Made by a program: the position numbers and the translations under genes
From: Acidobacteriota bacterium
GTDB lineage: Bacteria; Acidobacteriota; Terriglobia; Bryobacterales; Bryobacteraceae
NCBI GenBank assembly: GCA_016213755.1
Contig: JACQZT010000333.1
Span: forward strand, 1 to 39,324
Direction: 5' to 3'
Length of the DNA stretch: 39,324 nt
The notes under the pieces: model-generated
Database searches by the model: none
Seen by the model: only the letters and a program-made list of their open reading frames with translations
What the model was told of the DNA's origin: nothing
Shown: piece by piece, positions 7,920-17,800 of the stretch
How the letters are laid out: every line of letters starts with the position of its first letter
How positions within the stretch are numbered: position 1 is the stretch's first letter

Positions 7920-8683
7920 AGATGGCGGCAGAGGATCCGGCCGGCGGGAACGATACCCGGTTCGAGAAGCGCGACCGGCTGGTGGTGGAAAACCTGCCGC
8001 TGGTGAGAGCGATCGCGCTCCGTATTTCCGACCACCTTCCCGCGCACGTGGAACTCGACGATCTGATCCACGAGGGCCTGCTGGGCCTCACCGACGCGGC
8101 GACCCGGTTCGACTCCGCCAAACACGTGCCCTTTTCCGTGTATGCCCGGCACCGGATTCGGGGTGCGATCCTCGACAGTCTCCGCGAATCGGACTGGGCC
8201 ACGCGCGGTCTGCGCCGGCGGCAGCGGCAGATGGAGGCGGCGACGCACGAGCTCCAGGCAAACTTGCAGCGCGCTCCGAGCGAGGAGGAGATTGCCGCGA
8301 AAATGGGGATTGAGACCTCCCGTTTGCGCCGCATCGCGCTCGAGTTTCGCCAGGCGGATTTCATCTCCGCTTCCAGCCGCGCGCCGGCGGACGCGGATTT
8401 GCCCGCGCCGGAATTCCCCGCCCATCCCGAATCGCGGCCGGACTCCATGTGCGCCCGGACACAGATCCGGGAGAAGCTCGAGGCGGCGATGAGCACCCTT
8501 CGCGAGCGCCACAGGCAGGTAATCTCGCTGTACTACAACCAGGAGATGTCGATGAAAGAGATCGGCGACGCCATGGGAGTCAACGAAAGCCGCGTATCGC
8601 AGATCCACAAGGCCGCCCTGACGGCCATGGCGGCGGCGCTCAAATCCAACGGCATCACCTCTGGCTGGGCCTGCTATCCGTAA
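7916..8683 (+). CDS. FliA/WhiG-type alternative sigma factor
   Basis: 255 aa from the ATG at 7916, which follows GGGGGGAAC; the track's 7862 GTG start has no support. Region 2 is at about 20-100 (VENLPLVRAIALRISDHLP, ELDDLIHEGLLGLTDAATRF, FSVYARHRIRGAILDSLRES), followed by DWATRGLRRRQRQ, a phrase typical of the sigma-28 group. A region 3 lies at about 115-145 (APSEEEIAAKMGIETSRLRR). Region 4 near the C-terminus has the helix-turn-helix MSMKEIGDAMGVNESRVSQI. This group controls flagellar or developmental genes, but none are nearby, so the regulon cannot be told. It lies in an apparent two-gene unit with the 39-aa ORF. Confidence 0.9.
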   Translation: MKMAAEDPAGGNDTRFEKRDRLVVENLPLVRAIALRISDHLPAHVELDDLIHEGLLGLTDAATRFDSAKHVPFSVYARHRIRGAILDSLRESDWATRGLRRRQRQMEAATHELQANLQRAPSEEEIAAKMGIETSRLRRIALEFRQADFISASSRAPADADLPAPEFPAHPESRPDSMCARTQIREKLEAAMSTLRERHRQVISLYYNQEMSMKEIGDAMGVNESRVSQIHKAALTAMAAALKSNGITSGWACYP

Positions 8684-8729
8684 CCAACTCCGCTGGGCGG
8701 CATCATAATGGCGGAAGGAGACGAAAGCG

Positions 8730-9110
8730 ATGCTGTTCGAAGTCACTTCCACCAAGTCCATCGCCGAAATCGACCAGAGGCTGCGCGATTCGGCCGCGCG
8801 ACAGAAATTCGGCGTGGTTGCCGTTCACGACCTGAAGGACACGATGCGGAACAAGGGCGTCGAGTTCGCCGGCGAATGCTACATTTACGAGGTCTGCAAC
8901 CCCCAGCAGGCCAAGCGGGTGCTGGAAGCCAACGGCGCGGTGTCCACGGCTCTGCCCTGCCGCATCTCGGTGTACCAGGCCGGAGAGGGCTACAAAATCG
9001 CCACCCTGCTGCCCACCGCTTTGATGCAAATGTTCAATTCCCCGGAACTGGAACCCGTGGCGAAAGAAGTGGAAGGCGTCATCCGGCGGATGGTTGAGGA
9101 CGCCGCCTGA
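8730..9110 (+). CDS. DUF302 family protein
   Basis: 126-aa protein with the layout of the DUF302 family: an N-terminal strand LFEVTSTKSIAEIDQRL, then KFGVVAVHDLKDTMRNKGVE, ECYIYEVCNPQQAKRVLEAN and CRISVYQAGEGYKIATLLPT. These are small soluble alpha/beta proteins of unknown biochemical role, often found near redox or metal genes. The ATG is preceded by GGAAGGAG. The end overlaps by 32 bases the end of the convergent CcmH-like gene. No signal peptide. The family call is from remembered pattern, not a search. Confidence 0.8.
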   Translation: MLFEVTSTKSIAEIDQRLRDSAARQKFGVVAVHDLKDTMRNKGVEFAGECYIYEVCNPQQAKRVLEANGAVSTALPCRISVYQAGEGYKIATLLPTALMQMFNSPELEPVAKEVEGVIRRMVEDAA

Positions 9111-9480
9111 GCCAGCGGCGCAGAACCCACACCACCCAGCCCAGGCCGGCCAGCGCCGCCACCGGCGGGATCACGTACATCCAGAACGAGCGCTCGCCTT
9201 CCGGCACGATCAGGATGCGCATCCCGTAGCGGCTCTTATAATGATCCAGGATCTCGCGGTCGGACTTGCCGGCGGCCACCATCCGATTGACCTCGGCGCG
9301 CATCTCCAGCGCCACCTCGCTGCGGTGCGCCGAAATCGGCTCCGACCAGCAGCAGGGGGCCAGCAGTGTCTTCTGCAAATTCGCCGCTCTTGCCTTTTCG
9401 GCCGGAGTCAGTTCGCCCAGGAGGGGCAAAGCGAGCGCCGCTATGACGGCCATCGTAAACCAAACAAAGGGTTTTGTCAT
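9079..9480 (-). CDS. CcmH/CycL-type cytochrome c maturation protein with vicinal cysteines
   Basis: The track's 442-aa ORF is mostly shadow of the GT2 gene; the real gene begins at the ATG at 9480 (MTKPFVWFTMAVIAALALPL) and encodes 133 aa. A signal peptide is followed by the CcmH fold: NLQKTLLAPCCWSEPISAH, then SEVALEMRAEVNRMVAAGKS and DREILDHYKSRYGMRILIVP. A C-terminal membrane helix lies at about 98-125. CcmH reduces apocytochrome c before haem attachment. The usual CxxC is replaced by adjacent Cys43-Cys44. No other ccm gene is near. It overlaps the convergent DUF302 gene by 32 bases. Confidence 0.83.
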   Translation of the reverse strand: MTKPFVWFTMAVIAALALPLLGELTPAEKARAANLQKTLLAPCCWSEPISAHRSEVALEMRAEVNRMVAAGKSDREILDHYKSRYGMRILIVPEGERSFWMYVIPPVAALAGLGWVVWVLRRWLRRRPQPSAG

Positions 9481-9570
9481 TGAACTGGCTCCCAGCCGTG
9501 TCCCCGCATCACTTTTAGGATACCGCAGCCGCAAAACCGTGTAGAATGGGAAAGTCCGCTCAGTCATACA

Positions 9571-11190
9571 ATGGCTGCTTTTGCCCTGTTCGCGCTTCTT
9601 CTCGTCTCCCCGGCCAGTCAACTGGTCCGTTCGCTGTTCGACGATACTTTCGCCGGCATCCACCAGTTGGACTGGTTCGACTGGGCGATAATGATCCCAT
9701 ACTTTACGGTGCTGATCATCCTGTCGCTCTACGGCCTGCACCGCTACGAGATCATCCGCACCTACCTCAAGCACCACAAACGGCTGCCCAAGGAACCGCC
9801 CCAGCGTTTTGAGGAACTGCCGCGCGTCACCGTGCAGCTCCCTCTGTATAACGAACGCTTCGTGGTCGAGCGGTTGATGGAAGCCGTCGCCAAGCTGGAG
9901 TACCCGCGCGAAAAGCTGCAAATCCAGGTGCTCGACGATTCCACCGACGAGACGCACCCCTTCACGCGCGCTCTGGTGGCCCGCTATCGCGAAGAGGGAC
10001 TGCCGGTGGAGTATCATCACCGGGCCAACCGCCACGGTTACAAGGCGGGCGCCTTGCAGGAAGGCATGGCCACCGCCACCGGCGAGTTCTTCGCGATCTT
10101 CGACGCCGACTTCGTCCCCGCGCCGGACTTCCTGATGCGCACTATTCACTTCTTCGCCGAACCGGACATCGGAGTGGTGCAGACGCGCTGGAGTTACCTC
10201 AACCGGCACGACAACCTGCTCACCGAAGTCGAGGCCATGCTGCTCGACGGCCATTTCGTGCTGGAACACCCGGCGCGCTGCGGCCGCGGCCTGTTCTTCA
10301 ACTTCAACGGCACGGCCGGTCTGCTGCGCCGCCGGATGATCGAAGACGCGGGCGGCTGGCAGCACGACACGCTGACCGAGGATTCCGACCTGAGTTACCG
10401 CGCCCAACTGGCCGGCTGGCGCTTCATGTACCTGCCGGGCGTGGATTGCCCCTCCGAGCTGCCGGTGGAGACTTACAGCTTCCAGGTGCAGCAGTCGCGC
10501 TGGGCCAAGGGCCTCACCCAGGTGGCCCAGAAACTTCTGCCGCGGATCCTAAAGGCGGACCTGCCCTTTCGCGTCAAAGCCGAGGCTTTCTTTCACCTCA
10601 CTCCCAACATCTCTTACCCCCTGATGATCGTCGTCTCGGCGCTGATGCTGCCGGTTATGATCGTGCGCTTCTACATGGGCTGGCTGCAAATGCTGCTCAT
10701 CGACATGCCGCTGATCGTGGCCAGCTTCTGGTCCATCTCTGCGTTTTACGTCATGGCGCAGAAAGAGCTGTATCCGGACCGCTGGAAGCGCTCCATCGCC
10801 TTGCTGCCCATGTTGATGGCCGCCGGCGTGGCGCTGACCGTTTCCAACACGCGCGCCGTGATGGAAGCCCTGTTCGGCGTGCAGACCGCCTTCGCGCGCA
10901 CGCCGAAGTACGCCTACTCGGGCGAAAAGAAGCCAAAGGTGGAGGCCGCCGAGTACCGCCGGCGCAGCGGCTGGCTGCCGTTCGCCGAACTGGCCATCGG
11001 CACTTACTTCCTGGGTATGGTGGCCTTCGCCATCGACACCTTCAACTTCCTGGCCATCCCCTTCCTGATGCTGTTTGTGGGCGGCTACTACTGGGCCGGC
11101 CTGACCACGCTCGGGCAGGAGCACCAGGGACGCCTGCGCTGGCAGCGGGAAATCGAACTGGCGCGCTCGGCCGCCAACCGCGCCGGCTAG
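9571..11190 (+). CDS. Family 2 glycosyltransferase, cellulose/mannan-synthase-like
   Basis: 539-aa processive-type GT2. An N-terminal membrane helix at about 33-55 precedes a cytoplasmic catalytic domain with the D,D,D,Q(Q/R)xRW signature: [30 protein letters not shown] and QQSRWAKGL. Four or more C-terminal helices ([57 protein letters not shown]) form the translocation channel. The sequence resembles the CslA/glucomannan synthase branch more than BcsA. No PilZ domain is seen. Product, probably a beta-linked extracellular polysaccharide, is not determinable. It stands alone, with a likely intrinsic terminator right after it. Confidence 0.88.
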   Translation: MAAFALFALLLVSPASQLVRSLFDDTFAGIHQLDWFDWAIMIPYFTVLIILSLYGLHRYEIIRTYLKHHKRLPKEPPQRFEELPRVTVQLPLYNERFVVERLMEAVAKLEYPREKLQIQVLDDSTDETHPFTRALVARYREEGLPVEYHHRANRHGYKAGALQEGMATATGEFFAIFDADFVPAPDFLMRTIHFFAEPDIGVVQTRWSYLNRHDNLLTEVEAMLLDGHFVLEHPARCGRGLFFNFNGTAGLLRRRMIEDAGGWQHDTLTEDSDLSYRAQLAGWRFMYLPGVDCPSELPVETYSFQVQQSRWAKGLTQVAQKLLPRILKADLPFRVKAEAFFHLTPNISYPLMIVVSALMLPVMIVRFYMGWLQMLLIDMPLIVASFWSISAFYVMAQKELYPDRWKRSIALLPMLMAAGVALTVSNTRAVMEALFGVQTAFARTPKYAYSGEKKPKVEAAEYRRRSGWLPFAELAIGTYFLGMVAFAIDTFNFLAIPFLMLFVGGYYWAGLTTLGQEHQGRLRWQREIELARSAANRAG

Positions 11191-11209
11191 CGGGACTTTA
11201 CTGCTGCGC

Positions 11210-11242
11210 AAACCCCGTCAGCCTGACCTGCCCGGGTTTTTT
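11210..11242 (+). terminator. Probable intrinsic terminator of the GT2 gene
   Basis: AAACCC (11210-11215) can pair with GGGTTT (11234-11239) around an internal TCAGcCTGA hairpin, and the right arm runs into six T residues (11237-11242). It lies 20 bases after the GT2 stop. Confidence 0.5.
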
Positions 11243-11265
11243 CGAGGCGCCGGAAAGGTGCGCGG

Positions 11266-11874
11266 TCACAGCTCTTCGCTTTGGTCGCGAATCTCCAGTT
11301 TGAACTGCCAGCCTTCATAGGTCATCAGCATGCGGCCAAAGTCGTCCCAGGCGATTTCGCGACCGTCGACGACGAGGAGCGGCAAGCGAGGATCGCAACA
11401 AAGGTCGCACTCGATCCGGCCTCGGACGACTCCGGAATCCGTTATCCCCAGTCCAAACTCACGGTCCACGATGTGCTGGGTGGACAGGGCGCGACGCATC
11501 TTCTCGATCAATCGTCCCAGCAGCACCATCAGATCGTCGCTCGGATCGCCGATAATTTGGAACTGGTAGCCGGCGGGATACCCGTCGCGGAGCTCGAAGG
11601 CATCCAGTGCGACCCCCGGCCCGAACAGCCGGGTCCGAAAGTGAAACTCGCGGACTTTTCCCGCGCAGTCGGCGAGACGGACCGGTTCGAACCGGGGGTC
11701 CTCAAATCCCTCCAGACCGTCCTCTCTGGCTACCTCCGCGTTGAGGCAATGGTTGCACAGCAGCCTGTATCCAAGCTCCGGGGAGCCGTAGTTGACGCTG
11801 TCATAGCCCGGCGTGATCTCGCCACAAACGTCGCAACGATTGGGCCGCTCGCGCGCGGGCTGGCTTGGTTTCAT
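11266..11874 (-). CDS. Zinc-ribbon-containing hypothetical protein
   Basis: 202 aa from the ATG at 11874; the track begins two codons earlier at a TTG. The N-terminus has two CxxC pairs (RCDVCGEITPGY and LCNHCLNAEVA) that look like a zinc ribbon of about 30 residues. A third cluster, ECDLCCDPRLPLLVVDGREI, lies near residue 155, and the C-terminus reads WDDFGRMLMTYEGWQFKLEI. The middle is acidic with a helix around SDDLMVLLGRLIEKMRRALS. No signal peptide or membrane helix. I recall similar domain-of-unknown-function proteins but cannot name the family. It stands alone, 91 bases upstream of the mannonate-dehydratase-like gene's stop. Confidence 0.75.
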   Translation of the reverse strand: MKPSQPARERPNRCDVCGEITPGYDSVNYGSPELGYRLLCNHCLNAEVAREDGLEGFEDPRFEPVRLADCAGKVREFHFRTRLFGPGVALDAFELRDGYPAGYQFQIIGDPSDDLMVLLGRLIEKMRRALSTQHIVDREFGLGITDSGVVRGRIECDLCCDPRLPLLVVDGREIAWDDFGRMLMTYEGWQFKLEIRDQSEEL

Positions 11875-11967
11875 TTTCAACGAGCATAGCAGACGGCTGA
11901 GCGCGCATCGAACGGCCGCTCCAGGCAGCCGGAAGGATGCGGATCGCGGTTGTGCTGCCGCGCCCCT

Positions 11968-13044
11968 CTATCGCGCCTCCATCGCCGCTTGCAGCATGGC
12001 CCGGGCGTAGGCCACGTTGTACGTCCAGGCGGCATACTGGCCGCTTTTCGGCTGCTCGCGGTCGGCGTCGAGACCGCGGGGGTGCTCGGGGTAGATCAGG
12101 CGCGGGTACTTCTGCCGCACCAGTTCTTTCATCACCGCGAACATGTTCACCTCGCCCTCGTCCGGAAAGACCTCGGTGTACTGTTCCCGGGGCGTCTTCA
12201 CGATCACGTTGCGGAAGTGCACGTGGTTGATGCAGTCGCGCTTGCCGAACCAGCGGCAGACCTCCACCGGATCGTGCCCCATTTCGCGGGTCACGCCGCA
12301 ATCGAAGGTGATGCCGTTGCAGGGGCTGGGAACGATGTCCACCAGCCGCTTCCAGCCTTCGACACTGCCCATGATCTGGCCCGAGCCCCGGCTGACGGGC
12401 GCCGGCGGGTCGTTGGGGTGCAGCGCCAGCCGCACGCGCGACTCCACCGCCACCGGCACCACGGCTTTGAGGAAGTAGGTGACGTTGTTCCACATCTCCC
12501 CGATCGGGTGGGCGCCCTCGTTGGGCAGCGGCGGGAGGTTTCGCACGCGCTCGTAGTCGAACGACAGCATTCCGGAGCCGGCCCGGCCGGGCGTTTCGTG
12601 GTAACCCTCGACGGCGCGGTGCGCGTAGAAGTTGTACTCGATCACCGGCAGCCCGGCCTGGCCCGCGGCGCGGATCGACTGGCGCACCTTGTCGATCTCC
12701 TCGTCGCGGCCGGGCCGTCCGTAGAGGGTATTGCCGAACCCGCCGATCATCAGGTTAGACACGCTCAGGCCGCCGGCTTTGTAGCGCTCCATCATGGCGC
12801 GCAGGTCCGCCTCCGTCCAGGGGATCGGGGGCCCGCCCCCGAGCACGTGGTCCACGCCCAGTTGTTTGATGCGGCGCATCGCGGCCGCGCTGGGCTCGCG
12901 CGCCGACAGGATCATGCAAAGCTTGGGCGTGTTCTGCCCTTCTCTCCGCGGCCAGCCGCCGGCGGCCCCGGACATTGCCTTCGGCGCCAGAGCCGCGGCG
13001 CCCGCGGTTTGAAACAGCGTTCGCCGGGAAATGGGGACGTTCAT
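11968..13044 (-). CDS. Tat-exported mannonate dehydratase-like TIM-barrel enzyme
   Basis: 358-aa protein with an N-terminal Tat signal (ISRRTLFQTAGAAALAP). The mature part resembles UxuA and related xylose-isomerase-like TIM barrels: GLPVIEYNFYAHRAVEGYHE, RLALHPNDPPAP, GITFDCGVTREMGHDP and INHVHFRNVIVK carry the usual metal-ligand positions (His, Cys, His, Asp). UxuA dehydrates D-mannonate to 2-keto-3-deoxygluconate, normally in the cytoplasm, so the Tat signal is unexpected. It follows the FAD-oxidoreductase gene with only a ribosome site between them, and that site is unusually long. Substrate could be another sugar acid. Confidence 0.8.
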   Translation of the reverse strand: MNVPISRRTLFQTAGAAALAPKAMSGAAGGWPRREGQNTPKLCMILSAREPSAAAMRRIKQLGVDHVLGGGPPIPWTEADLRAMMERYKAGGLSVSNLMIGGFGNTLYGRPGRDEEIDKVRQSIRAAGQAGLPVIEYNFYAHRAVEGYHETPGRAGSGMLSFDYERVRNLPPLPNEGAHPIGEMWNNVTYFLKAVVPVAVESRVRLALHPNDPPAPVSRGSGQIMGSVEGWKRLVDIVPSPCNGITFDCGVTREMGHDPVEVCRWFGKRDCINHVHFRNVIVKTPREQYTEVFPDEGEVNMFAVMKELVRQKYPRLIYPEHPRGLDADREQPKSGQYAAWTYNVAYARAMLQAAMEAR

Positions 13045-13057
13045 CGGATCACCTCCT
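13045..13057 (-). promoter_or_regulatory. Extended Shine-Dalgarno matching the 16S rRNA tail over 12 nt
   Basis: Upstream of the ATG at 13044 the minus strand reads AGGAGGTGATCC, the complement of the bacterial 16S 3' end GGATCACCTCCT across 12 contiguous bases, ending one base before the ATG. The TGA stop of the upstream oxidoreductase overlaps its first base. Confidence 0.85.
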
Positions 13058-14847
13058 CACCGCGTTCTTTTGCCGGCACCCTGGGTCATGAGGGCTTTGA
13101 GGTCCGGCAGGTGTTGCGCGTAAACCCCGCGCGGGGTCGTGGCGTGCTTCTTGCACAGCGAGGCGGCCATGCCCACCACCTCGCCCATCATGCCCGTGGT
13201 GCGCTGGACGCGCACCGTGCCCAGCGCCACGTGGGTCACGCTAATGTTGCGCCCGGCCATGAACAGGTTCTCGACGTTGCGCGAGTAGAAACACCGGTAG
13301 GGCACCGCGAAGGGCTCCTTCTTGCCGAACTTGGCGATGGTGCGGAACTCCTGGCCCGGGAACTGCTCGCTGTTCTTGGGGTCCGGGTAGTGCAGGTCGA
13401 TGGACCAGGTGGCGGTCACCGCCGCGTCCGGAAACTCCCGCTTCTCCAGGATGTCCTGCTCCTTGAGAATCACGTCCCCCAGCAGCCGGCGCGACTCGCG
13501 CTTGCCGCCCACGTAGGCCACCCAGGCCAGGCGCAGGTTGGCGTACTTCTCTTTGTTCCTGGCGCGGTTCTTTTGGAACGACCAGTTGCCGTACACCGCG
13601 CGCATACCGTGATCGCGGATGGACTCGAACTCGCCGATCTGGTCCTTGTCTAATCCGGTCTCCCAGTTCCAGTCGCCGTGATCGGCGTTCTGCACCGTCT
13701 GGTCGTTGAACGCAAGCGCCCAGGGCGTCTCCGGGAAGGCCACGGGCTGGCCGGCGTCTTCCGAGTACCACATCACGGAAGTGCCCATCACCAGCTTGTC
13801 GGCGGTCTCCGGCGCGGTCGGTTCGCCGAACTCGCTGCGCGCCTCGCGCCCGTAATGGTAATCCGCGCCCGCCAGGTAGCCAATGGTCCCGTCGCCGGTG
13901 CAGTCGGCAAACAGCGGCGCCGTGTAGCGCAGTTCCTCTCCGCTGAAAACGTCGCGCGCCACCACGGCCGCTATCCGGTGGCCGCTCTTTTCGACGCCGA
14001 AGGCCCGGGTGTTGAGGAACAGGCGGATGTTCTTTTCCGCCTTCACCACGCCCAGCTTTTTCTCGTCATCGTAGCGGGCGGCGGGCTGCGCGTTGCCTTG
14101 ATGGCCGGAATCCAATTCGGCGACCACCGCTCCGAGGGCCGGATACGGCGGCAGGTGGATGTTGCCGCCCAGGTGCACGCGCACGTCGGAGCTGTTGTTT
14201 CCGCCCAGCACCGGACGGTCCTGAATGAGCGCCACCTTCAGCCCGTGCCGCGCCGCCGAGATGGCGGCCGCCGTGCCCGCCATTCCTCCGCCCACCACCA
14301 CCAAGTCGAACTCGCCGGCCGACCGCGGCCGATGGGAAGGCCGCAAGGCCGCCAGTCCCGGCCCGACGTCCGGCGGGCGGAAGTTGAGATCCCGCGTCAG
14401 CAGGATGGCGTCACAGCGGCCTTCGAAGCCGGTCTGATCGTGCAGGGCCAGCGCGACCTTGCCGCTCTCCAGCTTGACCGTGCCGCCATCCTGCCAGTGC
14501 CACTTCGCGCCTTCCGTGCCGAAGACCGTCTTGAGCGGCTGGCCGTTGACCAGCAACTGGAACTTGCCCGGCGCGCCAGGCGCCTTCCACGGCGCCACCC
14601 AGTCGCGGGTCCGGACCCACACGCGATAGGCGCCGGTCTGGGGCGCCTGCACGGTGGTCCTGGCATCCGCCACAGGCGTACCCATGCCGTGCGCCAGCAG
14701 GTAGGCGGAGCCCATCTGTTCCATGAACTGCTGATCCACCGCCCAGCCGCCGAGGAACTCGAAGCTCTCGGCCTCCACAAAAACGGCGGGCGGGGCCGCG
14801 GCCAGCGAGAAGGCGGCCATTAGGAACGGTGTAACAACTCGGATCAT
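13057..14847 (-). CDS. Exported FAD-dependent oxidoreductase with N-terminal golvesin-like domain
   Basis: 596 aa from the ATG at 14847 (MIRVVTPFLMAAFSLAAAPP, a Sec signal peptide); the track's longer N-terminus lacks this logic. Residues about 20-165 form a beta-rich module (AESFEFLGGWAVD, TGAYRVWVRTRDWVAPWKAP) like the golvesin/xanthan-lyase CBM-type domain. Then comes a FAD-binding oxidoreductase with the dinucleotide motif VVVGGGMAGTAAAISAARHG, the phrase PVLGGNNSSDVRVHLGG, LFADCTGDGTIGYLAGADY and a C-terminal NLFMAGRNISVTHVALGTVR. Such enzymes are common in carbohydrate loci of Acidobacteriota and Planctomycetota; the reaction is not established. The downstream mannonate-dehydratase-like gene is coupled, and a GH106-like gene diverges. 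Confidence 0.85.
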   Translation of the reverse strand: MIRVVTPFLMAAFSLAAAPPAVFVEAESFEFLGGWAVDQQFMEQMGSAYLLAHGMGTPVADARTTVQAPQTGAYRVWVRTRDWVAPWKAPGAPGKFQLLVNGQPLKTVFGTEGAKWHWQDGGTVKLESGKVALALHDQTGFEGRCDAILLTRDLNFRPPDVGPGLAALRPSHRPRSAGEFDLVVVGGGMAGTAAAISAARHGLKVALIQDRPVLGGNNSSDVRVHLGGNIHLPPYPALGAVVAELDSGHQGNAQPAARYDDEKKLGVVKAEKNIRLFLNTRAFGVEKSGHRIAAVVARDVFSGEELRYTAPLFADCTGDGTIGYLAGADYHYGREARSEFGEPTAPETADKLVMGTSVMWYSEDAGQPVAFPETPWALAFNDQTVQNADHGDWNWETGLDKDQIGEFESIRDHGMRAVYGNWSFQKNRARNKEKYANLRLAWVAYVGGKRESRRLLGDVILKEQDILEKREFPDAAVTATWSIDLHYPDPKNSEQFPGQEFRTIAKFGKKEPFAVPYRCFYSRNVENLFMAGRNISVTHVALGTVRVQRTTGMMGEVVGMAASLCKKHATTPRGVYAQHLPDLKALMTQGAGKRTR

Positions 14848-14884
14848 GCAGAGAATTCTAGCGCGAAGGGTGGCAGAATGGTTT

Positions 14885-17800
14885 GTGCGTCGCATCCCAG
14901 TTTTACTCCTCATTCTGGCCGCGGCCCAAGGCCGGCCGGCCTGGCACCCCACAGTCGATTCCTATTCCCGGTTGAAAGAGCTGTTTGCCAATCCGCCCAT
15001 GGAATACAGCACCTCGCCGTTCCTGGTATGGAACGGCGAAGTAATGGAAAGCGAGATCGACCAGCACCTGACGGCGTTCCGCGATCAGGGCGTGCGATCG
15101 GTTTTCATCCACCCCCGGCCGGGAATGATCACCTCGTACCTGTCCGATCGCTGGTTCCAACTGGTCCGCCACACCGTCGACAAGGGCAAGTCGCTGGGCA
15201 TGGAGGTGTGGCTCTACGACGAAAACTCCTATCCCAGCGGCTTCGCCGGCGGCCACGTGCCGGCCGAGATGCCCGAGTCCTGGAACGAAGGGCAGGGGCT
15301 GTCGCTGCGCCGCGGGCGAAACCTTCAGCCCGACCCGGCCAAGAAGTACCCGGTGATTCTGCGCCCGAATGGCGAGGCGGGCGATACTTACCTTTTTGAA
15401 CTCGCCTTCTACGACAAGCGCGCCTGGCACGGCGGCTTTTCCTACGTCGACCTGATCCGCCCCGGCGTCACCGAGAAGTTCATCGAACTGACCATGCGCG
15501 GCTATGAGAAGACGCTGGCCGGCGACCTCGGCAAGCGCGTTCCGGGCATCTTCACCGACGAGCCCAACATCATTCCGCCGCCGGGCAAGCTCACCATGCG
15601 CTGGACGCCCGACCTGTTCGCCCAGTTTCAGAAACGCTGGGGCTACGACCTCAAGCCTCAGCTTCCCGCGCTGTTCGAAGAGACCGGCGACTGGCGCAAG
15701 GTCCGCCACAACTACTACTCGACGCTGCTGGATTTGTTCATCGAGCGCTGGTCCAAGCCCTGGTTCGACTACACCGAGAAGCGCGGCATCCAGTGGACCG
15801 GCCACTACTGGGAGCACGGCTGGCCCAATCCGCAGCACGGCCCCGACAACATGGCCATGTACGCCTGGCACCACGTGCCCGGCATCGACATGCTCTTCAA
15901 CCAGTTTGACGAGGGCGTGAACGCGCAGTTCGGCAACGTGCGCTCGGTGAAGGAACTCGCGAGCGTGGCCAGCCAGATGGGCCGCCGCCGCACCATTAGC
16001 GAGACCTACGGCGGCGCCGGATGGGAGCTGCGCTTCGAGGACATGAAGCGCCTGGGCGACTGGGAATACGTGCTGGGCGTCAACTTCATGAACCAGCACC
16101 TGGCCTTCGGCACCCTGGCCGGGGCGCGCAAGCACGACTACCCGCAATCGTTCACCTACCACACACCCTGGTGGAACGACTACCACGCGCTGGCCGGCTA
16201 CTTCGCCCGCCTCTCGCTGGCCCTCTCCTCGGGCGAACAGGTGAACGGCATCCTGGTGCTGGAGCCGACCACCACCGGATGGCTGTACTCCTCGCCCGCC
16301 GGCGCCCACCCGCGCCTGATGGAAAACGGCCGCGCGTTCCAGGCCTTCCTAAACCGCCTGGAGGCTGCGCAGGTGGAATACGACCTGGGCTGCGAGAACA
16401 TCCTGCGCGACCGCGCCAAAGTCGCCGGCGCGGCGCTCACAGTCGGGCAGCGATCGTACGGCGTAATCGTGCTGCCTCCGGGCACGGAGAACTTGGATTC
16501 GCCGACCGTGAAGCTTCTGACGGATTTCCAGCGCGGCGGCGGGAAGGTGCTCTCGTTTGTGGACCCGCCGCGCTACGTGGATGGCGCCGAGAGCGGCGAA
16601 GTTGCGAAATGGGAGAAAGTCAGCGATCTTAAGCTCCTCGCCTCCCCCGATTTCGAGATCGTTCGCACCGCGCCCCAGGGCAAGCTGTTCCACCAGCGCC
16701 GCCGGATCGACGGCGGCCAGATCGTGTTTCTGGTCAACTCCAGCTTGGAGGAGAACGCGGCCGGCTCGCTCAAACTGGGCGGGCGCTCCGCCACCCGGCT
16801 GGATCCGCTGACCGGGAGCCTGGCCCCCTACCCGGCACGGCTCGACGGCGCCCGCCTGGCTCTGGACTTCGACCTGCCTCCCGCCGGGAGCCTGCTGCTC
16901 TACGTCGCCCGCACCGGCCAACCCGCCGCGGCGCCGGTGGCGCCCGCGGCCGAAAAGCCGGTGGCGGCCTCCGGTCCGTTGTCCGTCCGGAGGCTGGCCC
17001 CCAACACGCTCACGCTCGACTACTGCGATCTCAAACTGGGCGCCGAGGTCGAACGCGGTCTCTACTATTACGTGGCACAGGAGAAGATCTTCCGGCATCA
17101 CGGTCTGGGAACCAACCCCTGGAACACCGCCGTTCAGTACAAGACCTCGATCCTCGACCGCAACAAGTTCGCGCCGGATTCGGGTTTCGAGGCGGCCTTC
17201 TCCTTCGAGGTCGCCGGTCTCGCGGACAAATCCTCGCTGCGCGCCGTGGTCGAGCGGCCGGAGCTTTGGACCGTGGCCATCAACGGCCACGCTGTGGCGC
17301 CGCGCAAAGGCGAATGGTGGCTCGACCGCGCTTTCGGCGTCTTCGACATCTCCGCGCACGTCCTCGAGGGCCGCAACACGCTGGCCGTGACCGCCCGGCC
17401 CATGTCGATTCACGCCGAACTGGAGCCGGTTTACATTCTGGGCGACTTCGGCCTGGCCGCGCAGCCGGCCGGGTGGCGCATCACGCCGCCCGCGGCGCTG
17501 GCCGCCGGCGCCTGGAAGGAGCAGGGACTGCCGCTTTACTCGCAGGCGGTCTCCCTACCGGTGTTCCTACACCCTGCGCCGCGGCGCGGGGCGCGTGAAG
17601 GTGCGCCTGGGCGCCTGGCACGGCACGGTGGCCGAAGTGCGCGTCAACGGCAAGCCGGCCGGCATCATCGGCTGGCAGCCCTACGAACTGGACATCACCC
17701 GCCTGGTCGCCGACGGGTCCAACACGATCAAAGTGATCGTGGTCGGGTCGCTCAAGAACCTGCTCGGACCGCACCACGGCAAAATCAACAAGGGCCTGGT

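Noticed and set aside
9079-10407. 442-aa minus-strand ORF
   Set aside because: Only the last 133 codons (from 9480) are the CcmH-like gene; the rest is antisense to the GT2 gene.
14903-16309. 468-aa minus-strand ORF inside the rhamnosidase gene
   Set aside because: Antisense shadow typical of GC-rich DNA.
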